Source of the DNA: Pantoea coffeiphila
GTDB lineage: Bacteria > Pseudomonadota > Gammaproteobacteria > Enterobacterales > Enterobacteriaceae
DNA length: 64,000 bases
Assembly: GCF_016909495.1 (NCBI RefSeq)
Contig: NZ_JAFBFW010000002.1
Span: 496,001 to 560,000 of the forward strand
Reading direction: 5' to 3'
Positions within the stretch are counted from its first letter, which is position 1, and each line of letters opens with the position of its first letter. Shown one piece after another: positions 8,801 through 17,734 of the stretch. The position numbers and the translations under genes are program-made. The notes below the pieces were generated by a model. The model did not search any database and was not told the origin of the DNA. It was given only the letters and a program-made list of their open reading frames with translations.

Positions 8801-9808
8801 ATGGGAATCGATCTCTCCATTATCTGGTTTACCATCATTGTCTTCGCCACCCTGATGTACATCATTATGGATGGCTTCGATCTCGGTATCGGCATCCTGT
8901 TCCCGTTCAATAAGGACCCGGTAGAGCGCGATATGATGGTGAATACCGTCGCCCCGGTGTGGGACGGCAACGAAACCTGGCTTATCCTCGGCGGCGCCGC
9001 GCTGTTTGGTGCCTTCCCGTTGGCCTATGCGGTGATCACCACTGCGCTTGCCGCACCGTTAACGATTATGCTGATCGGCCTGATTTTCCGCGGCGTGGCT
9101 TTTGAGTTCCGCTTTAAGGCAACCGAAGAGCACCGTCCGTTCTGGGACAAAGCCTTTATCGGCGGCTCGTTTGTTGCCACCTTCAGTCAGGGTGTCGTGC
9201 TGGGCGCGGTGATCAACGGTTTCGAAGTCACCAACCGTACCTACAGTGGCCCGGCGCTGGCATGGCTGACGCCGTTTAGCCTGTTTTGCGGGGTAGGTCT
9301 GGTTCTGGCCTATGCCCTGCTGGGCAGCACCTGGCTGATTATGAAAACCGAAAATGAACTGCATCGCAAAATGACCGCGCTGACCAAGCCGCTACTGCTG
9401 GCGCTGCTGGTGGTGATTGCCATCGTCAGCGTCTGGACACCGCTGCTGCACGAGAACATTATGCACCGCTGGTTCAGCCTGCCTAACCTGTTCTGGTTCC
9501 TCCCGGTTCCGGTGCTGGTGCTGGCCGCTGCGTGGGGCCTGCTCAGCGCGCTGAAGCGCCATGCGCACTACACGCCGTTCCTGCTCACCCTCGCGCTGGT
9601 GTTCCTTGGCTTTACCGGCCTCGGCATCAGCATCTGGCCAAACATCATCCCACCGTCGATCACCATTTGGGATGCGGCTTCACCACCGCAGAGCCAGGGC
9701 TTTATGCTGGTTGGCGGTCTGCTGATCATTCCGGTGATTCTGGTTTACACCTTCTGGAGCTACTACGTCTTCCGCGGGAAAATTAAGCCGGACGAAGGTT
9801 ATCACTGA
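8801..9808 (+). CDS. cioB: Quinol oxidase bd-type subunit II (CioB-like)
   Basis: A 335-residue integral membrane protein starting MGIDLSIIWFTIIVFATLMY. Conserved subunit II motifs are MDGFDLGIGILFPF, WDGNETWLILGG and FRGVAFEFRFK. About eight hydrophobic helices are visible. The start at 8801 is one base after the cioA stop and follows GAAGAGGG; the upstream in-frame extension overlaps cioA and is rejected. With CioA it forms the heterodimeric oxidase. No CydX-like small subunit was recognised downstream; the next element is a terminator. Confidence 0.92.
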   Translation: MGIDLSIIWFTIIVFATLMYIIMDGFDLGIGILFPFNKDPVERDMMVNTVAPVWDGNETWLILGGAALFGAFPLAYAVITTALAAPLTIMLIGLIFRGVAFEFRFKATEEHRPFWDKAFIGGSFVATFSQGVVLGAVINGFEVTNRTYSGPALAWLTPFSLFCGVGLVLAYALLGSTWLIMKTENELHRKMTALTKPLLLALLVVIAIVSVWTPLLHENIMHRWFSLPNLFWFLPVPVLVLAAAWGLLSALKRHAHYTPFLLTLALVFLGFTGLGISIWPNIIPPSITIWDAASPPQSQGFMLVGGLLIIPVILVYTFWSYYVFRGKIKPDEGYH

Positions 9809-9822
9809 TATTTAACATTCAG

Positions 9823-9849
9823 GGTGGATCAAGCGATCCACCTTTTTTT
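9823..9849 (+). terminator. Terminator of cioAB
   Basis: Perfect 8-bp stem GGTGGATC / GATCCACC with loop AAGC followed by seven T, 14 bases after the cioB stop. Confidence 0.93.
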
Positions 9850-9962
9850 ACATCCGGTTAAACGTAAATTCATATTTTCATACAAATTCCGACAATCATC
9901 TGCCCTCAGTGGTCTACGCTTATTATCCCACATGAGGAAATCATGCCATCAAAGGAGGCAGT

Positions 9963-10217
9963 ATGAGTCTGTTTGATAAAGCGAACGATAAAGCGGAAGA
10001 AGCTCTCGGCAAAGGCCAGGAAGAGTTTGGCAAAGCCGTCGACTCTCCTGAGCATGAATTTAAGGGGAAAGTCCGCCAGCAGGCGGCAAAGGCATCCTAC
10101 GCCATAGATGATGCGCTGGACTGTGTGAAAACCAAGACCAAAGACTCTCCGCTGGTTTCACTGGCGATTGCAGCCGGGGTCGGTTTCCTGGCGGCTAAAA
10201 TTTTCGGCCGCAGATAG
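9963..10217 (+). CDS. YqjD/ElaB-like membrane-anchored small protein
   Basis: An 84-residue protein. Residues 1-60 are hydrophilic and helical, rich in Lys, Glu and Ala (KANDKAEEALGKGQEEFGKA, somewhat CsbD-like). The C-terminal PLVSLAIAAGVGFLAAKIFG followed by two Arg is the glycine-rich membrane anchor typical of the YqjD/DUF883 group. Members of that group attach ribosomes to the inner membrane in stationary phase; whether this one does is inference, since the N-terminal half is not a clear YqjD match. A GGAGGC ribosome site precedes the ATG. It is single, with its own terminator. Confidence 0.7.
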   Translation: MSLFDKANDKAEEALGKGQEEFGKAVDSPEHEFKGKVRQQAAKASYAIDDALDCVKTKTKDSPLVSLAIAAGVGFLAAKIFGRR

Positions 10218-10251
10218 TTAACGCGATAAAATCGCGAAACTATTAACGAAA

Positions 10252-10273
10252 AAACGCCCGCGAACGGGCGTTT
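10252..10273. terminator. Bidirectional terminator
   Basis: Stem AAACGCCCG / CGGGCGTTT with loop CGAA lies between two convergent genes, with T-rich tails on both strands (the run of A before the stem serves the minus strand). Confidence 0.85.
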
Positions 10274-10277
10274 ATTT

Positions 10278-10535
10278 TCAGGCTTCAGCGTGATGCTGCA
10301 TCGCCCACACTTCATGACAGGTCATAATAGCTAAAAGTAACGATAACCCACTTCCTGAGAAATAGAGCCAGCGGGTAAAGGCTACATCACCGGTCATTGA
10401 TAAAAGTTCGAGAAAATTTTCCAGCATTTCACGCGGGATAATATTGATTTGAATAAATGTAATCAATAAAAAGAATATCAAATAAGATAAGACAAAAGAA
10501 AACACACACCATATAGCAAACAGTAGTCTTCTCAT
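10278..10535 (-). CDS. Small two-helix membrane protein, unrecognised
   Basis: An 85-residue protein with a hydrophobic helix at about residues 5-30 (LFAIWCVFSFVLSYLIFFLL) and a second near 60-72. Between them lies a short polar loop, and the tail ends HHAEA. The start at 10535 has GGGAGG upstream. The family is not recognised. Coding status is supported by the ribosome site, the shared bidirectional terminator immediately after its stop and the consistent membrane topology. No role is proposed. Confidence 0.6.
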   Translation of the reverse strand: MRRLLFAIWCVFSFVLSYLIFFLLITFIQINIIPREMLENFLELLSMTGDVAFTRWLYFSGSGLSLLLAIMTCHEVWAMQHHAEA

Positions 10536-10764
10536 AGACTCCCTCCCTGATCAATACTTATCAAAAACTCCCTTCAGTTGCATTGAGGACATCTTACCTT
10601 AACCCTCTACCAGGTGAAAATCAGTTGATGCTGTCTGCCCTCAATATCATAAAAATGTCCTTAAAACGCATTTTTGAGAGAAACCGTCACCGGGTGGCAT
10701 GGTGTAATGACAACGAGAACAAAAAGGATTTCACCACTGATGGTATCGATAAAGGGGGTCACAT

Positions 10765-11151
10765 ATGGAAAGGCTATCATCCTCAAAAAGTTGGCACCAT
10801 GCCATGTTTTCCAGCACTGCCGCACTGGCGATGCTGTTCTTCAGCAGCACGCTTTGCGCAAAACCGCTAACGTTGAATAATATACCCGAACAGCAGACAT
10901 CATCTGTTTATCCAAATACTAATACTGCTAAACCTCTCGCCAACAACTTGTCCCCCATGCCGGATTACAAGGATCGCAGGCCGGAGCCGCTAATGCACGG
11001 CGAAGGGTTTAACTACGATCTTTATTATAACTATCATTTAACGCCCCACGTTATTCTTCATCCTAACTTGCAACAAACAACCAAACCCGGAGCTGTAGAA
11101 GACAACTCACGGCTGTTCGTTGGCGGTCTGGGCGCTGAAATTAAGTTTTAA
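10765..11151 (+). CDS. Mini OprB-like outer-membrane protein
   Basis: A 128-residue protein. Residues 1-32 look like a signal peptide (hydrophobic AALAMLFFSSTLCA, cleavage before KP). Residues 33-75 are polar and low in structure. Residues 79-128 (starting EGFNYDLYYNYHLTPHVILH) closely resemble the last two strands of the full OprB-type porin encoded next door, including PNLQ, PGAV, GGL and the terminal Phe expected for Bam recognition. The ATG has AAGGGGGT at 10752-10759. It could be an eroded porin remnant or a real small outer-membrane peptide; the intact signal, ribosome site and C-terminal Phe favour a working gene. Confidence 0.65.
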   Translation: MERLSSSKSWHHAMFSSTAALAMLFFSSTLCAKPLTLNNIPEQQTSSVYPNTNTAKPLANNLSPMPDYKDRRPEPLMHGEGFNYDLYYNYHLTPHVILHPNLQQTTKPGAVEDNSRLFVGGLGAEIKF

Positions 11152-11450
11152 GTTTTACCCGCCGGTTTATTACACTGCTTAACTGGCGGGACTCCCGCTC
11201 TATATTACCTGCCACAGAAATAAATAGTAACCATGCTAATTATTTCCATACAATAAATTCACTTCGCTAAGCATTCTCCGCACAAAAATATAATCCCTGC
11301 CACTTGTTTACATGTTGTCATACGGCAGTCGTAAAACATTGACTACGGCAGGCATGACAACAGCATTTTATCTCTAAGCGCCCGGCGGATAACCGTTAAT
11401 GGAATTCGGTGAAGCAAGACCGTCGGGTGATAATAAAAAAGGTCATTATT
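11152..11450. other. Intergenic region between the two porin-type genes
   Basis: 299 bases. An imperfect hairpin (CCCGCCGGTT paired with AACTGGCGGG, about 11158-11190) directly follows the mini-porin gene and may end its transcript, though there is no T-run. The rest is leader for the OprB-type gene; no operator was recognised. Confidence 0.4.
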
Positions 11451-12794
11451 ATGCAAAGAAAAGCAGATACAGGTCGGAGAATGAAAAAACTCGCACTAGT
11501 GTGCAGCGGTGCCCTGGTGATGTTTTCTACGGTTTCCCGGGCCGACATGGCACCGTTGAGCGTTGATTCATCCTATATGTTCGGTGACTGGGGCGGCCTG
11601 CGTTCGCAGTTAAAAGACGACGGCGTGGATTTCCAGGTGAACTACACCATGGAATCCGCCAGCAATCTGGCCGGCGGCTATAAAACATCAACCACCGCCC
11701 GCTATACCGATCAGTGGGCGTTTGGTACGACTCTCGATTTAGAGAAACTGCTCAACTGGGACGATACCCAGTTCCAGTTCACCGTCACCAGCCGTAACGG
11801 CCACGACCTCACCGAACATATTAACGATCCCCGCACCGGCGGCCTGTCATCGGTAGAAGAAGTTTATGGTCGCGGTCAGACCTGGCGCCTGACTCAGTTC
11901 TGGATGAATAAAGGCTTCTTCGATCGTCTTATCGAAGTGAAAGCCGGTCGTGTTACCGTCGGCGAAGATTTTGATTCCTTCCAGAGCAATTTTGAGAACC
12001 TGGCGTTCGGCAGCGGGCAGCCGGGAAACTGGCGCGGCGACCGCTGGTTTAACTGGCCGGTTTCCCAGTGGGGCGGCCGCGTGAAGCTTAACTTTACGCC
12101 GGAAGTTTTCCTGCAGGTCGGCTTCTATAATCAGACCGCCAGCAACTACGATACCGGGAACGGCTTCCGCCTGGATACCAGCCCGACGCTCGGCAATATG
12201 GTCCCGGTAGAACTGGGCTGGAAGCCGGTGTTCGGGCCTGAAAAACTGCCGGGCAACTATCGTATGGGCGTGTATTACTCATCGGTCAACGGCGATAAGT
12301 ACTCCAGCTATCGCAATGGCAGCTATAACGACGATGCCCACGCCTACGGTGGCTATCTGCTGCTGCAACAGCAGTTGACGGCGATGGACGGTGATAATCA
12401 GCGTGGCCTGAGTATGACGGTACAGGGCGTGATGAACGATCGACGCACCTCGAAAACCGATAACTATCAGGCGATGACCTTTGTCTGGAAAGGACCGTTC
12501 GCCGCCCGCTCACAGGATGAAATTGGCATGGGTGCGGCACGCATTCACGTCAACAGCAACTACGGGCGCATGCAGCATCGTATTAATGAAGAAAACGGGG
12601 AGAGTAATTATCACAGCCCGACCTATCTGCCCATCCAGCACGGTTCGGAATATAACTACGAGATCTACTATAACGCGCGCCTGACTGACTGGTTCAGCCT
12701 GCGGCCAAACCTGCAGTACGTCGCCTCTCCGGGCGCTGTCAGCGAAGTCAAAAACGCCTTTATCGGCGGTCTTAGCGCTAACGTTAATTTCTAA
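11451..12794 (+). CDS. OprB-family carbohydrate-selective porin
   Basis: A 447-residue outer-membrane porin of the OprB family. After a signal peptide (KKLALVCSGALVMFSTVSRA, cleaved before DMAP) comes the family hallmark MFGDWGGLRSQLKDDGVDF. Alternating strand patterns with many aromatic residues follow to the terminal Phe. The start at 11451 follows AAAAAAGG; an ATG at 11481 gives a cleaner signal peptide but a poor ribosome site, and a GTG at 11409 is possible. OprB porins pass glucose and other sugars through the outer membrane. The substrate here is unknown. Confidence 0.85.
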   Translation: MQRKADTGRRMKKLALVCSGALVMFSTVSRADMAPLSVDSSYMFGDWGGLRSQLKDDGVDFQVNYTMESASNLAGGYKTSTTARYTDQWAFGTTLDLEKLLNWDDTQFQFTVTSRNGHDLTEHINDPRTGGLSSVEEVYGRGQTWRLTQFWMNKGFFDRLIEVKAGRVTVGEDFDSFQSNFENLAFGSGQPGNWRGDRWFNWPVSQWGGRVKLNFTPEVFLQVGFYNQTASNYDTGNGFRLDTSPTLGNMVPVELGWKPVFGPEKLPGNYRMGVYYSSVNGDKYSSYRNGSYNDDAHAYGGYLLLQQQLTAMDGDNQRGLSMTVQGVMNDRRTSKTDNYQAMTFVWKGPFAARSQDEIGMGAARIHVNSNYGRMQHRINEENGESNYHSPTYLPIQHGSEYNYEIYYNARLTDWFSLRPNLQYVASPGAVSEVKNAFIGGLSANVNF

Positions 12795-12828
12795 CGTTCG
12801 TGTATTAAAACTGTGCGAGAGCGGTGTT

Positions 12829-12851
12829 CTCAGGCCCCTTTGGGGCCTGAG
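12829..12851. terminator. Strong hairpin between convergent porin and fetB genes
   Basis: A perfect 10-bp stem CTCAGGCCCC / GGGGCCTGAG with a three-base T loop, 34 bases after the porin stop. There is no T-run on either strand, so the terminator role is inferred from position. Confidence 0.5.
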
Positions 12852-12981
12852 CATTGGCATCTACACCGCATCATTTCAGATCAAAGCAGAGCGGCCCGTT
12901 AGCTGCCAGCCTGACCAATGACTGACGGGCAACACGGCTGCCTGAAACGTTCGAAATACGCTACCGCACCACGAGATGACT

Positions 12982-13743
12982 TCACGGCTTAAGCTGAACT
13001 CGTGCGGTGTAAAAGCGCCGGCAGGCAAGATAACCGGCCACGATAGTCGACAGACTGGCCGTCCCCAGCAGCATAAACGTCACCATAATCTGATACTTAA
13101 TCGCCTTCACCGGATCGATACCGGCGAAAATCAGCCCGGACATCATTCCCGGCAGGCTGACCAGACCTACGGTTTTAGCCGCGTCCACGGTGGGGATCAT
13201 CGCCGCGCGAATGCTGTCGCGCACAATGCTGCCGGATGCCATCCGCGCACTGGCCCCCAGGCTCAGCATTTCTTCCACCTTTTGCCGGTTATCGGCAAAG
13301 CGCTGGTTAAGATTGCTAAAGCACAGCCCCACCGCCACCATCGCATTACCCGCGATCATGCCGGAGATCGGAATGACCTGCATCGGCATAAACTCAATCG
13401 CCCGACTCAGCACCAGAATAGTTAAGGTCAGCGTGGTGCCCAGCGTTATCGCCACAAACGAAATCAGGAAGCCGTTATCGATCGCCCGGCTGCGCTTTTT
13501 GGCATTCAGCGCGGCATTCACGCAAATAAACAGCACCATCAGCACCGTCAGCCAGCCGTTATCCAGTTCGAAAATGTACTTCAGCACATAGCCGACGATT
13601 ACCAGCTGCACAATCGCCCGCGCCACGCTCCAGACGATGTCTTTTTCCAGACCCAGTTTCTCTTTACTGCTGACCAGCAGAGCAATCAGCACCAGTACCA
13701 GCGCCAGGCCAAGCGACTCATTGGTAATATTATGCTGGTTCAT
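12982..13743 (-). CDS. fetB: Iron exporter permease FetB
   Basis: A 253-residue membrane protein of the UPF0014/FetB family with about seven hydrophobic segments. Motifs IPISGMIAGNAMVAVGL, EEMLSLGASARMAS and GLVSLPGMMSGLIFAGIDP are typical of the family. With FetA it forms an ABC exporter linked to iron efflux and peroxide resistance in E. coli. Its start overlaps the end of fetA by 14 bases. Confidence 0.92.
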   Translation of the reverse strand: MNQHNITNESLGLALVLVLIALLVSSKEKLGLEKDIVWSVARAIVQLVIVGYVLKYIFELDNGWLTVLMVLFICVNAALNAKKRSRAIDNGFLISFVAITLGTTLTLTILVLSRAIEFMPMQVIPISGMIAGNAMVAVGLCFSNLNQRFADNRQKVEEMLSLGASARMASGSIVRDSIRAAMIPTVDAAKTVGLVSLPGMMSGLIFAGIDPVKAIKYQIMVTFMLLGTASLSTIVAGYLACRRFYTARVQLKP

Positions 13744-14395
13744 GCTGCCCCCGGTTTTGTGGTGCCGACAGCGTCAGAATGCGCTGCGCGTTATCGGTTT
13801 CATGACGATCGTGGCTGATCCAGATCGCAGCGGTGCCCTGCCCGACCTGTTCATCAATGAGTTGATGTACCGCCTGCTTATTTTCCTCATCCAGCGCGCT
13901 GGTTACTTCATCCAGCAGCAGAATATCAGGCGGAAACTGTAGATTACGCAGAAGGGCCACGCGCTGTTTTTCCCCCCCGGAAAGCTGGTCGATGGTGCGG
14001 TCCAGCGCGGCAGCCGGCAGATGCAGCCGCTGCAGGCCATCGATCATCGCCTGCCGCTGCGGCGGGCGCTGGCGGATCTGATACGGCAGCGCCAGATTGT
14101 CATACACCGTGCTGCCAAACAGCACCGGGGTCTGGAAAACGTAGGAAACCTGCTGCCGATAGTGCTCCGGTTTTAACGTCGCCAGCGGCTGACCGTTGAA
14201 GATCACCTCACCCGATGACGGCTCCAGCAGCGAGGCAATAATTTTCAGTAATGTGCTCTTCCCTGCCCCGGACGGACCGGTCAGCCAGAGAAACTCCCCT
14301 TTGCCCAGCGAAAAGGACAGCGGCGCCAGCAGGACCTTATCCTGCAGCGCAAAGCTGACCTCCCGAACCTCCAGAAGGCGATTTTTATCCATCAT
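13730..14395 (-). CDS. fetA: Iron exporter ATP-binding subunit FetA
   Basis: A 221-residue ABC ATPase: Walker A GPSGAGKST near residues 39-47, Q-loop in YVFQTP, signature QLSGGEKQRVALLRNL and Walker B ILLLDEVTSALD. Length and motifs fit FetA (YbbL). It partners with FetB. The ATG at 14395 is doubled by a second ATG at 14392. The gene begins 60 bases after the arnF stop on the same strand, so read-through from the arn operon is possible; fetAB is not usually associated with arn. Confidence 0.92.
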   Translation of the reverse strand: MMDKNRLLEVREVSFALQDKVLLAPLSFSLGKGEFLWLTGPSGAGKSTLLKIIASLLEPSSGEVIFNGQPLATLKPEHYRQQVSYVFQTPVLFGSTVYDNLALPYQIRQRPPQRQAMIDGLQRLHLPAAALDRTIDQLSGGEKQRVALLRNLQFPPDILLLDEVTSALDEENKQAVHQLIDEQVGQGTAAIWISHDRHETDNAQRILTLSAPQNRGQHEPA

Positions 14396-14454
14396 TTAAA
14401 TAACCTGCTAATTTAGAAATCCCAAAACCCGGCAATCATAACGCCTTTAGCCGG

Positions 14455-14838
14455 TTAACGGTCTTTTTTGTCCGGCCAGAATATCAGCAGCAGGCCCGCG
14501 AGGATCAGCGCCCCGCCCACCAGCTTGCCCCAGACAAACCATTCATTGAGCGAAGGGATAAGCAGCGCGCCCCCCCAGACCAGCAGATAGCTGAGGCTGA
14601 GCAGCGGATAAGCGCGGCTGAGCGGCAGACGCTTCAGCGCCAGCAGCCAGCACAGCATGGAAAACGCGTAGGCGAACAAACCGGCCAGTAGCGCCAGCGC
14701 GGGCGGTGAAAAAGCGAGAATAGCGGCAGCGAAGTCCAGCTGCCGGGCAATAGCCGGCAGCTGAATCATCGCCCATTTCATCAACAGCTGCGCCGCGCTG
14801 ACCAGCAGCACGCTGCCCAAAGCACATAGCCAGCCCAT
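14455..14838 (-). CDS. arnF: L-Ara4N-phosphoundecaprenol flippase subunit ArnF
   Basis: A 127-residue SMR/EamA-type protein with four hydrophobic helices and the ArnF motif PLSRAYPLLSLSYLLVWG. With ArnE it is proposed to flip undecaprenyl phosphate-L-Ara4N across the inner membrane. The start shares one base with the arnE stop. It is the last gene of the arn operon. Confidence 0.93.
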   Translation of the reverse strand: MGWLCALGSVLLVSAAQLLMKWAMIQLPAIARQLDFAAAILAFSPPALALLAGLFAYAFSMLCWLLALKRLPLSRAYPLLSLSYLLVWGGALLIPSLNEWFVWGKLVGGALILAGLLLIFWPDKKDR

Positions 14839-15173
14839 CAGGTATACCCGCCCATCACCGCCACGCCGCCCACGATCAGCAGAATGCCGCAGCAGTGGCG
14901 CAGCGAGAGGTGCTCATGCCACAGCCAGCGGGCAGCCAGCGCGACCAGGACAAAATTCAGGCTGAGCATGGGATAGGCCACACCAACCGCAACTTCCTGT
15001 AGAACCCTCAGCCAGACCAGCATCGCCAGCCCCAGCAGCAGCACGCTCAGGGCAAGCCACAGCAGAAGATGCCGCCGTGGCCGGGGATTCCCGTCAACTG
15101 CCGTTGCCTGCTTCTGGCACAGCTGCCCGGCACAGCTCAGCAGACTGACCAACACAATTAGCAGAATATTCAT
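14838..15173 (-). CDS. arnE: L-Ara4N-phosphoundecaprenol flippase subunit ArnE
   Basis: A 111-residue four-helix SMR-type protein with the motif VAVGVAYPMLSLNFVLVALA, as in E. coli ArnE. It pairs with ArnF. Its start overlaps the arnT stop by 4 bases (ATGA). Confidence 0.93.
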   Translation of the reverse strand: MNILLIVLVSLLSCAGQLCQKQATAVDGNPRPRRHLLLWLALSVLLLGLAMLVWLRVLQEVAVGVAYPMLSLNFVLVALAARWLWHEHLSLRHCCGILLIVGGVAVMGGYT

Positions 15174-16831
15174 GGCTGCTGATGATAGTAGTAAAGGACC
15201 ATGCGCTGCTGACGATACACCTCGTCCGGCGCGGGCAGTCCGGGGTCAACGTCGCGAGCGCTGTCGGTCAGTTTCAGCACCAGCGACACATTGCCGAGCC
15301 TGCGGTGGGCGGCCAGCCAGTCGGCAAACCGGTCACTCGCCACCAGCCGGTCACGGCTGTCGGGATAGCTTAACCCCCAGGTCAGTTCACCCGACTGTTC
15401 GTACATGTCCACGTCGCTGCGCTTCAGCTGCCACGCCACCGCCGAAGCCATACCGCTGTTGTTAGACAAAATAAAACGGCTGTCCTCCAGCTGCTTTTGC
15501 GTTGCCTGAATAAATTCCTGCGGCTGTTTAGAGCTGACCACCTTATCCGGGATAACCAATGCCAACGCCAGCGCAATGCCGAGCGGGCACAGCGCGGCGA
15601 GCGGCCAGTTTCTGCCGCGGCCGATAAAGGTGACGGCCCCCATCAGCGCCCAGAATAAAAACGCCATACCGCCCAGCGCCACCTTAAAGCCCTCGGACGG
15701 CTGGAACACCGGACGGTGAGAAAGGCCCCACGGCGAAAGCACCAGCCACACCGCCAGCGCGGCCAGTGCGCCGAACGCCAGGTTTATCAGCGCATTAGCC
15801 CGTAATGCCCGGCCTCCTGCCTTCGCCGACTGCACGGCATAGTCAGCTAAAAGAATTGCCAACGGTGCAAAGCACGGCAGGATATAGGTTGGCAGCTTCC
15901 CTTTGGCAATGCTGAAAAACAGCAGCGGCATCACTACCCAGCTCAGCAGATACAGGCCGCCGCTGCTGGTATTTCGCTCCCGCCCCGCACGCAGCAACGC
16001 CCCCGGCAGCAGCCCTAACCAGGGCAGTGAACCCGCAATCAATACCGGCAGGTAGTACCAGAACGGCGCACTGTGCTGCGCATCTTTCTCGGCAAAACGC
16101 TGAATATGCTCCACCCAGAAGAAGTAAGACCAGAAATCCGGCTGCTGGCGGGCAATGGCAATTCCCCAGGGAAGAGAGATTAACACCGCCGCCACCACCG
16201 CCAGCGGTCCGAAGATCAGGACTTCGCGGAAGCGACGCTGCCAGATGGCCCACGGCACAATTGCTACCACCGGCACCGCCAGTGCCAGAAAGCCCTTGGT
16301 CATAAATCCCATGCCACAGGCCAGCCCCAGCAGCAGCCACGCCAGCACCCTCTGCCGCTGAGTCTCCGCCTGTACCACCAGCCAGTAACAGCACATCGCC
16401 GCAACCAGCCACAGAGTAATCATCGGGTCGAGCACCGCATAGGTGCCAATACCGTAAACCAGCAGACTGGTGAGGAAAACGATCGCCGCCAGCCACGCGG
16501 TACGCTGCTGCCGGACAATCTGCATTGCCAGCCACCAGACCAGCATGGCGCTCAGGGTAATCGAGAAAACCGAACCGAATCGCACAGAGAAGTTGTTGCC
16601 GCCAAACAGCAGCTGGCTGAGGTTATTAATCCAGTATCCCGCTACCGGCTTCTCAAAATAGCGCAGGCCGAGAAAATGTGGGGAAACCCAGTTGCCGCTG
16701 GCCAACATTTCGCGACTGATTTCCGCATAGCGAACCTCATCCGGCTGCCACAGGGCGCGGTATTCAAGCGGGATCAGATAGTACAGGGCATACATCAGGA
16801 TCAGGGAGAGGGTAATGCGCCAGCTCTTCAT
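15170..16831 (-). CDS. arnT: L-Ara4N transferase ArnT
   Basis: A 553-residue GT-C glycosyltransferase (E. coli ArnT is about 550). The N-terminus has a membrane segment, then the first periplasmic loop with LWQPDEVRYAEISREML, which contains the conserved acidic catalytic residues, and GLRYFEKPVAGYWINNLSQ. A dozen hydrophobic segments are followed by a periplasmic C-terminal domain. It transfers L-Ara4N from undecaprenyl phosphate to lipid A phosphates on the periplasmic face, giving polymyxin resistance. It starts 6 bases after the arnD stop. Confidence 0.95.
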   Translation of the reverse strand: MKSWRITLSLILMYALYYLIPLEYRALWQPDEVRYAEISREMLASGNWVSPHFLGLRYFEKPVAGYWINNLSQLLFGGNNFSVRFGSVFSITLSAMLVWWLAMQIVRQQRTAWLAAIVFLTSLLVYGIGTYAVLDPMITLWLVAAMCCYWLVVQAETQRQRVLAWLLLGLACGMGFMTKGFLALAVPVVAIVPWAIWQRRFREVLIFGPLAVVAAVLISLPWGIAIARQQPDFWSYFFWVEHIQRFAEKDAQHSAPFWYYLPVLIAGSLPWLGLLPGALLRAGRERNTSSGGLYLLSWVVMPLLFFSIAKGKLPTYILPCFAPLAILLADYAVQSAKAGGRALRANALINLAFGALAALAVWLVLSPWGLSHRPVFQPSEGFKVALGGMAFLFWALMGAVTFIGRGRNWPLAALCPLGIALALALVIPDKVVSSKQPQEFIQATQKQLEDSRFILSNNSGMASAVAWQLKRSDVDMYEQSGELTWGLSYPDSRDRLVASDRFADWLAAHRRLGNVSLVLKLTDSARDVDPGLPAPDEVYRQQRMVLYYYHQQP

Positions 16832-16837
16832 CCGGTC

Positions 16838-17734
16838 TCACTCAATAAATTGCTGGCATCCCAACCAGCCTTCGCGGCCGGGGAAGCTACCCCGGACAAT
16901 GCTGCCCATCGGCAGCTGTGTAACATCATCGGGCAGCAGCTCACCCAGCGGGCAGAAGCGAATACCCCGCTCCCGCGCCTGAACCAGGAGATCGTCAAAC
17001 ATCCCGCTCAGCGCGATGCCTTCGACTTCAGCATGGATGGTATACACCGGCACGCCATCCTTCTGCTCAATGATGCGGTCGAGAATAAAATCATTGAACG
17101 CCTGGCGGCTCACCGAAGTCCCTGCCACTTCATCCCAGGTGGGTAACGTTACCGGAATCTGCACCGTGCCCGGCTTGCCGTCCGGCAGACGTGGCCGGAA
17201 CGGATGCGTACCCCGGCAGTCGCTATTCCAGGCAAAGCCGAAATGCTGCTTAGCCGCCACGACCCGCCCGTCAGCACGCCAGCCCGCCACGGCAGAACAG
17301 TTAACCGACCTGCCGAGGATGTCCGCCAGCGCGCTGGCGCCGCGTTCAATCTCCGCATGCAGCTTCTCCTTCGGCCAGACGCCTGCCCAGGTTTGCCAGG
17401 CGAAATGGTCCCAGGCATGCAGCCCGATTTCATGCTGCTCCGCCGCTGCGCGGATCAGATCCGCATGACCCCGGCCAATATTACGCCCCGGCCACGCGGT
17501 TCCCGCCAGCAAAATATCCCAGCCGTAAAGCGATGCCGCGTTGGAGCGCAGCATCTTCCAAAGAAAACGCGGCTTCAGCAGCCGCCACAGGTGGCGGCCC
17601 ATATTGTCCGGGCCAACGCTGAAGAAAAAGCTCGCCTGAGTCTGCTGCTGTTGCAAAATTTCCAGCAGACGCGGCACCCCATCACGGGTCCCGCGCCAGG
17701 TATCCACATCAATACGCAGACCAACATTAATCAT
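16838..17734 (-). CDS. arnD: 4-deoxy-4-formamido-L-arabinose-phosphoundecaprenol deformylase ArnD
   Basis: A 298-residue NodB-fold polysaccharide deacetylase. [21 protein letters not shown] at the N-terminus carries the metal and catalytic Asp, and [11 protein letters not shown] carries the metal His residues. It removes the formyl group from undecaprenyl phosphate-L-Ara4FN, which drives the pathway forward. It overlaps arnA by 4 bases. Confidence 0.95.
   Translation of the reverse strand: MINVGLRIDVDTWRGTRDGVPRLLEILQQQQTQASFFFSVGPDNMGRHLWRLLKPRFLWKMLRSNAASLYGWDILLAGTAWPGRNIGRGHADLIRAAAEQHEIGLHAWDHFAWQTWAGVWPKEKLHAEIERGASALADILGRSVNCSAVAGWRADGRVVAAKQHFGFAWNSDCRGTHPFRPRLPDGKPGTVQIPVTLPTWDEVAGTSVSRQAFNDFILDRIIEQKDGVPVYTIHAEVEGIALSGMFDDLLVQARERGIRFCPLGELLPDDVTQLPMGSIVRGSFPGREGWLGCQQFIE

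Noticed and set aside
15843-16535. 230-residue Gly/Ala-rich minus-strand frame inside arnT
   Set aside because: It is another frame of a well-conserved arnT coding sequence.
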